Below, piece after piece: positions 1 to 6,244 of a DNA stretch of 6,444 nucleotides. Every line of letters starts with the position of its first letter. Position 1 is the first letter of the stretch. The translations under genes and the position numbers were made by a program. The DNA comes from Chlorobiota bacterium (lineage in GTDB: Bacteria > Bacteroidota > Ignavibacteria > SZUA-365 > JAADGX01): contig JAADGX010000198.1 of assembly GCA_013152135.1 (NCBI GenBank), positions 1-6,444 of the forward strand, given 5' to 3'. The notes under the pieces are model-generated. The model was not told where the DNA came from. It was given only the letters and a program-made list of their open reading frames with translations, and did not search any database.

Positions 1-1
1 G

Positions 2-193
2 GCCGCGGAAAACGGCATCAGGAGGATATGGATGCAGCAGGGCGCGGAATCCGAGGAGGCCATACGCTTTTGCGAGGAACACGGCATCAACGTCGTGCAC
101 GGGGAATGCATCATGATGTTCATGGAAGATCCGGCGTTCATGCACCGGGCGCATCGCTGGGTCTGGAAGCTCCTGGGAAAGTTGCCGTCGTAA
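2..193 (+). CDS. CoA-binding domain protein (YccU-like), C-terminal part
   Basis: Reading frame 2 is open from the window edge to TAA at 191-193 and gives the last 63 residues of a protein whose start lies outside the window. The stretch RIWMQQGAESEEA (visible residues 8-20), followed by FCEEHGINVVHGECIMMF (23-40), matches the second half of the Rossmann-like CoA-binding domain (CoA_binding_2, YccU family): a beta strand ending in W-(M/L)-Q-x-G, a helix, then a strand leading to the conserved Glu-Cys-Ile/Met pair. Family members are small (about 120-150 residues), so roughly half is missing. They are thought to bind acyl-CoA or CoA in the cytoplasm, but no reaction is established. The tail ending KLLGKLPS is species-specific. 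An ATG in another frame at 28 gives an Arg/Gly/His-rich product with no family character and is a shadow. There is no obvious terminator in the 90 bases before the next gene, so co-transcription is possible. The family call is firm; the function is not. Confidence 0.88.
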   Translation, partial: AAENGIRRIWMQQGAESEEAIRFCEEHGINVVHGECIMMFMEDPAFMHRAHRWVWKLLGKLPS

Positions 194-283
194 AATACGC
201 CGCCGTCCTTCCGGCTGCCCGTGTGTTCATGGCCTGGATGCGGCTTTGAAGAACGTTTTGTCCTTATCATACTGGAGTGTTCC

Positions 284-787
284 ATGTTTCGCAAACTCGA
301 TGATTTCATTTCCGCCTACCGGTCGCTGGCTGAGGGTACCGCCAAGGTCTTTGCCCAACTCACGGACGACAATCTTGATCAGTCGGTCGCCGAAGGTCAT
401 CGCACGCTGGGTGGTCTTGCCTGGCATATCGTAACAACCGTTCCCGAGATGATGAGCAGAACGGGCCTGGGATTCAGTACGGTGGACTGGAAATCCATGC
501 CTCCGTCTTCCGCCCGGGAGATCATGGAAGGTTACGCCGGCGTTTCGGATGAGCTTCTTTCCGCTGTCCGGGACAACTGGAGCGATGAAAGCCTTCTCCG
601 GACGGATGAGATGTACGGTGAGCAATGGCCCCGCGGTTTAACGCTGAGTGCTCTCATCAATCACGAGATTCACCACCGGGGACAGATGACCGTGTTGTTG
701 CGTCAGGCGGGTTCAAAGGTTCCGGGTGTCTTCGGTCCCTCGAAAGAGGAATGGAAAACGTTCGGGATGAACGAACCACCGTATTGA
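284..787 (+). CDS. DinB family protein (putative metal-dependent four-helix-bundle enzyme)
   Basis: This is a complete protein of 167 residues, the usual size for the DinB/YfiT-like superfamily. These are cytoplasmic four-helix bundles that bind a divalent metal, often zinc or nickel, through three histidines; some members are thiol-dependent S-transferases, but most have no known substrate. The triad is visible: H48 in the first conserved segment (GGLAWHI) and H127 and H131 in the second (INHEIHHRGQM, an H-x3-H pair). The tail around residues 137-157, with LLRQAG, VPGVFGPS and EEW, is also typical of the family. I chose ATG 284 because a GGAG at 274-277 lies six bases upstream and the protein then begins with the family's first helix. 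A longer GTG start at 221 would add 21 unlikely residues and has no ribosome site. No clear promoter was found in the 90-base gap after the CoA-binding gene, so it may be read from upstream. It converges on the protease gene. Confidence 0.9.
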   Translation: MFRKLDDFISAYRSLAEGTAKVFAQLTDDNLDQSVAEGHRTLGGLAWHIVTTVPEMMSRTGLGFSTVDWKSMPPSSAREIMEGYAGVSDELLSAVRDNWSDESLLRTDEMYGEQWPRGLTLSALINHEIHHRGQMTVLLRQAGSKVPGVFGPSKEEWKTFGMNEPPY

Positions 788-804
788 TCAACAACGGATT
801 ATCG

Positions 805-842
805 TTAAAGAAAAGCCGCTGCGTTTTTGTAACGCAACGGCT
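805..842 (-). terminator. Rho-independent terminator of the subtilase gene
   Basis: Bases 814-825 and 831-842 form a 12-base-pair stem with a five-base loop. On the minus strand the only non-Watson-Crick pair is a G-U wobble, and the stem is followed directly by a T-rich run (TTTTCTTTAA, from 814 down to 805). On the plus strand the same position is a C-A mismatch and the bases after 842 are not T-rich, so the signal serves the minus strand. It begins about 30 bases past the protease stop codon at 872. Confidence 0.85.
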
Positions 843-871
843 GTATGATTAGCCCCGTATAGAATGGTTTT

Positions 872-3844
872 CTACTTGATGTACACGACTTTGTGCGTGA
901 GAACCGTCTGGGCGGTGTACAAACGGAGGAAGTATATGCCGGAGGGAACGTTTTGTGGCGTCCATTGGACAACGTGGTTTCCCGGTGGCGCAATATCGTC
1001 GAACAACGTCGTTACAGCACGTCCGTATTCATCCACGACATCGAGACGGACCGGGGACGTCGCAGCAGCGCTGAATGAAACCGTGGCCGTACGTTGGCCG
1101 CTGATGGAAGATGCGCCGAAGGGATTCGGGAAACTTTCACTCAGCGCAAAACGGGAAACGCCGGGATGATCGACCGCCGTCGGCTTCGTGATTTTATCCC
1201 ACAAGGTTAGAGCCGTTGGGACGGATTCCTTGAGTTCCTTTACGGATAATCCGGCCAAGACGGCGAACGCGATGGTGACGCTTTCCCCCGGCTTCAGCGT
1301 GTACGGTCCGTTGCCGATGACCTGGGAAATATCGGTTTCCTGTGTTGAACGCTGCAAAATACCGGAACTCATGGAAGCCCACTTTTCTTCCTTTGTAAAG
1401 CCGTTGTGAATACCGAAGCGTCCATTGTCGTCCGGGTCGGGATTATTGATGGCCGTGTAGTGCGTGGGTTTGTCGCGCGTGAGAACCATCACTCCCACGT
1501 GTGTGGGCACTTCTTTGCTGTTGTCCAGGGCGTAGCCCATCATGAGGTCGGTGTCGATGTTCGCGTAGTCCGTGTACGCACTGGTTCCGATATCCCAGTC
1601 GAAAAACAGGCCCGCGTGGAAATTCTCCAGTGTGACTCCGGATGTATTCTTGATATCGTAGCGCAGAATAAGAATGTTGGTCGTGCCGGGGTCGGTAAAC
1701 TCGTAGCTGTTGAGATGCACCTGGACGCCAAGCCGATCGCGGGCGTTGGCGCGCTGGTCCGTCCATGTCGCTGTGCCTTCTTGTGCTGCGACGGGTCCCG
1801 GCGTCGTCATTGTCAACGGCTTGTTGCTGCCGAAATCCGCGTTCTGAACCGATCCTGCTTCGTTTCTGACCACGTCCACGACACGGACGTCGCCGTTGAC
1901 CATTGCTCCGAGCATGAGGCCACCTTCGAAGAGGACGTTGTACCCGTTGTTCTGGAAGATGAAACCACGGCCGCGCATCCCGGAAAAATCGTCGAACCCG
2001 ATATTACCGTCGTTGGACAGGGTGGTGAGGATTTCGTTGGCGGTGTGATCCCGGTACGTTGGTTGGGCAATGATCGTGAAACCATCGTAATCGCTGTAAC
2101 TCCCATCCTTGATCTCGGTAATCAAGTTGATCTCCTCGTTCAAGGGGATGTTTTGTTTGATGCGGATGACGAAGGGATTCGCTCCGTTTTCTTTTTCGTC
2201 TCCCGTGCCCATCGTGCCGAGGATGAAGGTCCCGTCCACGATCTCCACGTAATTGCTGGTTGTGGTAAGTGTCACGATGGCATTGGTCGTGGGGGCGAGG
2301 TAGTTCTTGAATTTCATCGTAACCGCGATATCTTCGCCGGGGTCAATGATGCCGTTGCCGTTTCCTGTTTTGCTGTCGGAGATGGCATGGGATGAGAGCC
2401 TGACCGCGGGCGATTGTTCGGTCAGCGCCCGGTAGGCGTTCACTCTTCCGTACCCCAGTTTGCGTTTGAATCGTGCGGCATTTTTACCGTCGATGTTGTC
2501 GGACGTCACGCGCACCTGCATGGCGACCTGCAAGGGGGTCATGTTCGGATTCTTGGCAAGAACCAGGGCCGCTACGCCAGCCGCGACGGGGCTGGCCATG
2601 GACGTGCCGGACCAGCCTGCGGACTGGTAGCCGTTGGCGGGCCGGGAGACGGTGCTGAGAATCCTGGTGCCGGGAGCCGCGACGTCCACCCACGTACCGT
2701 AGTTCGAAGAGCCGTTCTTGACGTCATTGCTGGTTACGTTGGATACCGCAAGGATCTGTGGGTACGCTGCCGGGGAGGAGAACTTCTCGGAGTTGTCATT
2801 GCCCGCCGCAGCGACCACGAGCGATCCCTTCGCCGTGGCGTACTCAACCTGATCGTATTCGCTCTGAAGGTATCCGCCGCCACCCCAACTGCAATTGATG
2901 ATCTTGGCGCCCATGTCCGCTGCGTACACGATGCCTTCGTAGCCCCGGCGGATGGAACGCGTGCCTTTGTCGTCGCCGCACTTGATCGGAAGGATCTTGC
3001 ACTTGTATGCAACGCCGACGACGCCGATCGAATTCTCACCGACGGCCGCCGCGATGCCTGCGACGTGCGTTCCATGCGGGTTCCCCGTGGCCGTGGGCTG
3101 TGGGTCGTTGTCGTAGTATTTGCTTCCCTGGAACTGGTCCGGCCCGATGAAATCGATACCGATGATGTCATCGACGAAGCCGTTGCCGTCGTCATCGACG
3201 TTGTTGTAATCCGCGAGTGTGAGTTTCCCGTCGTTGTTGACATCCTCGCCGGGATTGATCCAGATATTGGCCCGCAAATCCTTGTGCTTCCAGTCGACGC
3301 CCGTGTCCACGATCCCGATGACGATGTCTTTGCTTCCCTTGGTAATGTCCCAGGCTTCGTATGCCTTGATCTGTTTCAAGTGATACTGCTGTGCCGCTTT
3401 CGGATCGGTGGGCGTGTACACGACATGATGAATCTGTTCCGGTTCGGCGTACTCGATCTCCGGGTACGCGGAAAGAGCCTTCGCCACGGTAATGGGATCC
3501 GCGTCTGAAGAGTACTCGAGCCGGTACATCCGGGAGAGATCGACTTCCCGCCCGGCTTTGCTGAGAACCGGCCGGTGATTCGGGTACATTTGTTCGGCTG
3601 TGTACACCCCGTATTCGGTGAAGACCGGCGCGATAGAAGCAACGCCGACGGAATGCCGGGTGAGGTGTTTTCTCTCACTCTCGCGGAACTTCACGATCAC
3701 GGTGTGTGGAACAAACTGGGCGTCGGCGGGAAGCCGGTCAAGGTAAGACGTCGTCGTCCCGTTTGACGACCGTGGACCCGTTCCGGTCCAGGCAAATTGA
3801 CTTGTGAAGGTGAGAGTGAACAACAGTATTACAAGATTCTTCAT
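872..3844 (-). CDS. Secreted S8 (subtilisin-like) serine protease with T9SS type A sorting domain
   Basis: The product has 990 residues and hydrolyses peptide bonds outside the cell. ATG 3844 was chosen because an AAAGGA lies six bases upstream and the product then starts with a signal peptide (MKNLVILLFTLTFTSQFAW); an in-frame extension to 3892 adds 16 residues that mask it. Order of parts: signal peptide about 1-20; an I9-like propeptide region about 40-145; peptidase S8 domain about 165-475; a beta-rich linker with the Ca-loop-like GNGNGIIDPGE about 490-600; an unnamed module about 600-880; C-terminal sorting domain about 897-990. The catalytic triad is intact: D180 (IVDTGVD), H257 (HGTHVAG) and S415 (GTSMASP), with oxyanion N349 (AAGND). 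Between Asp and His sit two EF-hand-like loops (residues 201-212 and 217-226). The tail carries FPNPF (905-909), GRAVTTL, GIYFLR (969-974) and ends KVVYIK. In T9SS organisms this tail directs passage across the outer membrane and is then removed. A promoter candidate lies at 3977-4005, and a terminator follows the gene. The natural substrate is unknown. Confidence 0.96.
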   Translation of the reverse strand: MKNLVILLFTLTFTSQFAWTGTGPRSSNGTTTSYLDRLPADAQFVPHTVIVKFRESERKHLTRHSVGVASIAPVFTEYGVYTAEQMYPNHRPVLSKAGREVDLSRMYRLEYSSDADPITVAKALSAYPEIEYAEPEQIHHVVYTPTDPKAAQQYHLKQIKAYEAWDITKGSKDIVIGIVDTGVDWKHKDLRANIWINPGEDVNNDGKLTLADYNNVDDDGNGFVDDIIGIDFIGPDQFQGSKYYDNDPQPTATGNPHGTHVAGIAAAVGENSIGVVGVAYKCKILPIKCGDDKGTRSIRRGYEGIVYAADMGAKIINCSWGGGGYLQSEYDQVEYATAKGSLVVAAAGNDNSEKFSSPAAYPQILAVSNVTSNDVKNGSSNYGTWVDVAAPGTRILSTVSRPANGYQSAGWSGTSMASPVAAGVAALVLAKNPNMTPLQVAMQVRVTSDNIDGKNAARFKRKLGYGRVNAYRALTEQSPAVRLSSHAISDSKTGNGNGIIDPGEDIAVTMKFKNYLAPTTNAIVTLTTTSNYVEIVDGTFILGTMGTGDEKENGANPFVIRIKQNIPLNEEINLITEIKDGSYSDYDGFTIIAQPTYRDHTANEILTTLSNDGNIGFDDFSGMRGRGFIFQNNGYNVLFEGGLMLGAMVNGDVRVVDVVRNEAGSVQNADFGSNKPLTMTTPGPVAAQEGTATWTDQRANARDRLGVQVHLNSYEFTDPGTTNILILRYDIKNTSGVTLENFHAGLFFDWDIGTSAYTDYANIDTDLMMGYALDNSKEVPTHVGVMVLTRDKPTHYTAINNPDPDDNGRFGIHNGFTKEEKWASMSSGILQRSTQETDISQVIGNGPYTLKPGESVTIAFAVLAGLSVKELKESVPTALTLWDKITKPTAVDHPGVSRFALSESFPNPFGASSISGQRTATVSFSAAATSPVRLDVVDEYGRAVTTLFDDIAPPGNHVVQWTPQNVPSGIYFLRLYTAQTVLTHKVVYIK

Positions 3845-3976
3845 GTGCGGTTCCTTTGATGTGGATATCAGGCTAACAAACGAACATGGCAAAATGGTTT
3901 CTCACACGGCATTCGCAGGAGAGCCGGATCGCGTTTCATCCTTGCAAGGGCAGACAGGTAAGGATAACGTCTCTAA

Positions 3977-4005
3977 AAGATATCAGTGGTTGCGCGCGTA
4001 TGCAA
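3977..4005 (-). promoter_or_regulatory. Probable promoter of the subtilase gene
   Basis: On the minus strand TTGCAT (4005-4000) and TATCTT (3982-3977) are separated by exactly 17 bases. The site lies between the purM stop (4023) and the protease start and would give a leader of about 125 bases. That leader contains a 10-base palindrome CCTTGCAAGG at 3940-3949. No strong terminator is visible after purM, so some read-through from purM is possible. Confidence 0.5.
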
Positions 4006-4022
4006 GTGGAAAATCGTTCCGT

Positions 4023-5024
4023 TCAACCCGCCACGACTTCACCCATGAACACGGGATCTTCGCCGCTTTCCCGGAGGAGATTGAAGACGGTATCGGCAGC
4101 ATTGCCGCCCACGATGGCGATCGCGCCAATGCCCAGGTTGAAGGTCCTGCGCATGTCTTCTTCCGGAACCTTGCCCAGGTTCTGGATCATTGTGAAGATC
4201 GGAGGGCGTTCCCACGCGTTCCAGTCGATGGAAAGTCGTTGTCCGTCCTTGAGGATGCGACGGGTGTTTCCTTCGATGCCGCCTCCCGTGATGTGCGACA
4301 AACCGTGCAGTAAACCCTGATCCAGCAGGGGCGAGAAGACGTGGAGGTAGGAGCGGTGGATTTTCAGCAGTTCCGTTCCCAGGTCGCAGCCGAGTTCGTC
4401 GAAATAGGATTCCAGGCCGAAATGTTCGAGCAGCACCGCCCTGGCAAGGGAATAGCCGTTCGTATGGAGCCCGGAGGAGCGCACGCCGATGAGGCGGTCG
4501 CCGGTTTGGACCAGGTCGCGGGTCAGCAGCTTCGATTTTTCGGCAATACCTACGATAGTGCCGGCAATATCGTATTCGGTAGGGGCGTACATGCCGGGCA
4601 TTTCCGCCGTTTCCCCGCCGATGAGCGAGCAGTTGTTTTGCTTGCACGCGACGGCCAGACCGGTGATGACTTGCTCGGCCACGGCCGGATCGAGCCTGCC
4701 GGTGGCGAAATAATCGAGAAAGAACAAGGGGCGGGCGCCGCAGGCGAGGATGTCGTTCACGCAGTGATTGACCAGGTCCTGCCCGATCGTATCGTGACGG
4801 TTGAACATGGCGGCGACTTTCAGCTTGGTGCCGACGCCGTCCACGCTGGAAACCAGCACCGGGTCATGGTAATCGGGGAACCTGGCATCGTACACGGCCC
4901 CGAACGCTCCCAAGTCGGTGAGGACGGCAGGGGTGAACGTGTCCGCTACGCTCTTCTTGATTCGGCGGAGGGTCTCTTCACCGGCATCGATGTCAACGCC
5001 GGAGGATCTATATGTTTTTCCCAA
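4023..5024 (-). CDS. purM: Phosphoribosylformylglycinamidine cyclo-ligase (AIR synthetase)
   Basis: PurM closes the imidazole ring: it converts formylglycinamidine ribonucleotide plus ATP to 5-aminoimidazole ribonucleotide, the fifth step of purine synthesis, in the cytoplasm as a dimer. The 333-residue product is close to the usual 340-350. The N-terminal GVDIDAG (9-15), the ATP/phosphate-binding segments SSVDGVGTKLK (59-69) and GGETAEMPGMY (136-146), and the C-terminal ITGGGIEGN (245-253) and FNLGIG (295-300) are all intact, so it should be active. The start is a TTG at 5024-5022. No ATG or GTG lies in frame between the upstream TGA (5040-5042) and GVDIDAG, and TTG puts the start where homologues begin. 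Only a weak GGGG at 5031-5034 precedes it. A promoter candidate sits at 5061-5089. Neighbouring genes are not purine genes, so purM stands alone here, as is common when purine genes are scattered. It is monofunctional, not fused to PurD or PurN. Confidence 0.97.
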   Translation of the reverse strand: MGKTYRSSGVDIDAGEETLRRIKKSVADTFTPAVLTDLGAFGAVYDARFPDYHDPVLVSSVDGVGTKLKVAAMFNRHDTIGQDLVNHCVNDILACGARPLFFLDYFATGRLDPAVAEQVITGLAVACKQNNCSLIGGETAEMPGMYAPTEYDIAGTIVGIAEKSKLLTRDLVQTGDRLIGVRSSGLHTNGYSLARAVLLEHFGLESYFDELGCDLGTELLKIHRSYLHVFSPLLDQGLLHGLSHITGGGIEGNTRRILKDGQRLSIDWNAWERPPIFTMIQNLGKVPEEDMRRTFNLGIGAIAIVGGNAADTVFNLLRESGEDPVFMGEVVAG

Positions 5025-5060
5025 CTCTGGCCCCGGAAATCAGTGCAACAACGTACAATC

Positions 5061-5089
5061 AAAATAGAATGAATTCGAGAATGTAACAA
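5061..5089 (-). promoter_or_regulatory. Probable promoter of purM
   Basis: On the minus strand TTGTTA (5089-5084) and TATTTT (5066-5061) are spaced by 17 bases. Transcription would start near 5054, leaving a leader of about 30 bases before the TTG start of purM. That is too short for a purine riboswitch, and none is visible. The 100 bases between this site and the stop of the upstream membrane-protein gene hold no convincing terminator. Confidence 0.55.
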
Positions 5090-5190
5090 GACGCTCTCTC
5101 GATTCGGGAGGGGAATGACCGGAGTGAGCGGAAGAGCTTGTATGGTTCGTGTATGAAAGAGGACCCGATGCTCCTGCTGTTATCTTGTTT

Positions 5191-5598
5191 TCATGAAGTC
5201 GCGCGGAACAGCTCCCGTGCATTCCGCCTGATCAGTACGATGAACACGTAGAGTGAAAAAAGGAAAGAGACGCCCGTGTACAGAGTTAACGCGGTTCGTG
5301 TCAATTCAAAGGGGAAGGAGCATAAAACCATCCCTGACAGCGCCTCTCCATCGGGTACTGTTGTCAGCAAGAATACGAAGATGACCGCTGTCAAGGCGGA
5401 CAGCAACGCGATGAATAAAGCTGCGTACCAGCTCCATGCTTTCCCTTTCATCAAGCCGATGCCAATCGGGATGAGGATCGCAAACGTCGGAAAGCGGAAT
5501 CGCAGATCGGCGATGTCAATGGAAAACGAGGCGAAGTCGAGGATACCGTAGACAAGAAAGAGTATACTGATGATCAGAATATGCCTGTTCTTCTGCAT
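5191..5598 (-). CDS. Four-helix integral membrane protein of unknown function
   Basis: I do not recognise a named family. The product has 135 residues, with four likely membrane helices at about residues 7-27, 36-50, 55-79 and 105-123. A short basic loop (KGKAWSW, 51-57) lies between helices 2 and 3, and a soluble loop (about 80-103) between helices 3 and 4. The N-terminus (MQKNRH) and C-terminus (RRNARELFRATS) are both basic; by the positive-inside rule, and with an even number of helices, both ends are probably cytoplasmic. The pattern in which a helix ends in GLMKGKAW and is followed by another helix is common in small uncharacterised bacterial membrane proteins. The start ATG at 5598 is well supported by a GGGAGAGG run about five bases upstream. 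There is no catalytic motif. It lies upstream of purM on the same strand with a 166-base gap and a separate promoter between them, so a functional link to purM is not indicated. Coding is very likely, because the hydrophobic segments are coherent. Confidence 0.8.
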   Translation of the reverse strand: MQKNRHILIISILFLVYGILDFASFSIDIADLRFRFPTFAILIPIGIGLMKGKAWSWYAALFIALLSALTAVIFVFLLTTVPDGEALSGMVLCSFPFELTRTALTLYTGVSFLFSLYVFIVLIRRNARELFRATS

Positions 5599-5637
5599 GA
5601 TTACCTCTCCCGAAATGGATAAAGTCTCTTTGCTCTT

Positions 5638-5675
5638 TCTATAATAATAGTGTGTCCGTTAAAGGAACGCGTTCC
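5638..5675 (-). promoter_or_regulatory. Possible promoter with overlapping 12-base palindromic operator
   Basis: Upstream of the 135-residue membrane protein the minus strand has an AT-rich block (CTATTATTATAGA, 5650-5638) that offers several overlapping -10-like hexamers. At the distance expected for a -35 element lies a perfect 12-base palindrome, GGAACGCGTTCC (5664-5675), and no good -35 match. A palindrome in place of a -35 element is a common arrangement for a regulator-binding site. The start would fall near 5632, giving a leader of roughly 35 bases. Both elements are inferred from position and symmetry only. Confidence 0.35.
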
Positions 5676-5947
5676 CGCGAGAAAAGGTGTGATAGTAATG
5701 AAATTGTTCGTGTCTGGGTTTTGACGAGCCTCCGTTCGTGATACCGATGGATGTTGCGGTGTTCTTGGCCAAGGGAAACCCGCTCCCGTTAAATCAAGCC
5801 GGGAGGAAATGCCGGGAAGAGACTGCTCAATGAACGAGTTTGCTTTTCCGATTGTCGACATGATGTTTGTCCGTTCTGGCTTGAAAGAGCGCTTTTCGGA
5901 ACTCGTTGTCCTTGTTTCTTGAATACCGATGCGGCAAAGTAATTACT

Positions 5948-5993
5948 TGTGCAATTAAGAGCAAGGAGATTTTGCACAGGGTCAAACCTGTGC
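5948..5993. repeat. Two overlapping, mutually exclusive inverted repeats
   Basis: GCACAGG (5974-5980) and CCTGTGC (5987-5993) form a perfect seven-base stem around a six-base loop. The same left arm also overlaps TTGCACA (5972-5978), which pairs perfectly with TGTGCAA at 5948-5954 across 17 bases. The two hairpins cannot form together. A T6 run follows 17 bases after the second stem (6011-6016), too far for a standard terminator. The structures lie about 70-115 bases before the plus-strand promoter. Confidence 0.4.
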
Positions 5994-6062
5994 GATGCAA
6001 ACGACCTGTTTTTTGTCGCCGTTCCGAAGACCGGCCGCTGCGACGGGCATCAGGCGCCAATC

Positions 6063-6091
6063 TTGATTGGCCGTAACCATTTCTCTATATT
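6063..6091 (+). promoter_or_regulatory. Probable promoter of the membrane-protein gene at the window's end
   Basis: TTGATT (6063-6068) and TATATT (6086-6091) are separated by 17 bases, the best promoter match in the window. Transcription would begin near 6098 and leave a leader of about 147 bases before ATG 6245. The leader contains a short GTCGC/GCGAC hairpin (6139-6153) but no structure I can name. Confidence 0.55.
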
Positions 6092-6244
6092 CAGGTGCCG
6101 GAACAGGCCAGAAACAAGTATCCAGGGATGCCGTACAAGTCGCCGCAAGCGACAAGGATACGCGCTTCCCGCGTTCAAACCACCGGATTACTTATGCGGC
6201 ACGCCTGTCTAAATACGTTTCCAAGGTCATGGAGGGGGTGAGAC

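Larger units (their letters stand above)
5599..6244. other. Divergent intergenic region without a convincing gene
   Basis: This stretch of about 645 bases separates the minus-strand membrane-protein gene from the plus-strand gene at the window's end. Open frames of 60-90 codons exist on both strands, but none combines a proper start, a ribosome site and a product with family or structural character. What can be supported is the palindrome and AT-rich block next to the left gene, two overlapping inverted repeats near 5948-5993, and a plus-strand promoter at 6063-6091 with a long leader. I see no tRNA, rRNA or recognised riboswitch. A decayed gene or an unannotated small RNA cannot be excluded. 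Confidence 0.6.

Noticed and set aside
221..283. Upstream GTG start that would lengthen the DinB-family protein by 21 residues
   Set aside because: There is no ribosome site before it, whereas ATG 284 has GGAG six bases upstream and begins at the family's first helix.
1406..2395. Long plus-strand open frame of 329 codons, antisense to the protease gene
   Set aside because: It lies wholly inside the subtilase gene on the opposite strand, begins with no ribosome site, and its Val/Arg/Asp/His-rich product has no domain. It arises from the codon bias of the real gene.
2414..3508. Second long plus-strand open frame of 364 codons, antisense to the protease gene
   Set aside because: It is the shadow of the catalytic domain, whose triad and motifs are clear on the minus strand. 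The product is a repetitive Val/Asp/Arg composition without family character.
4341..5072. Plus-strand open frame of 243 codons opposite purM
   Set aside because: purM on the minus strand is unambiguous; this frame is its antisense shadow.
5090..5190. Possible group II intron domain V-like stretch (GAGC...GGTTCGTG)
   Set aside because: The conserved GAAA tetraloop and the pairing pattern of domain V are absent, and no reverse transcriptase is near.
5601..5861. Minus-strand ATG frame of 86 codons ending three bases before the four-helix protein start
   Set aside because: The close spacing could suggest translational coupling, but it has no ribosome site at a usual distance, has a Thr/Pro/Arg-rich product without structure, and runs through the likely promoter and palindrome. 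It is weak but not impossible.
5827..6060. Minus-strand frame of 77 codons in the intergenic region
   Set aside because: It starts at TTG without a ribosome site; the single hydrophobic stretch is short and the rest looks random.
6139..6180. Short hairpin plus GTTCAAACC, which resembles a tRNA T-loop
   Set aside because: The flanking bases do not pair as a T arm and no acceptor, D or anticodon arm can be placed around it.
5949..6212. Plus-strand frame of 87 codons in the intergenic region
   Set aside because: It starts at GTG with no ribosome site, spans the likely promoter of the next gene, and the product is Arg/Cys-rich without any recognisable motif.
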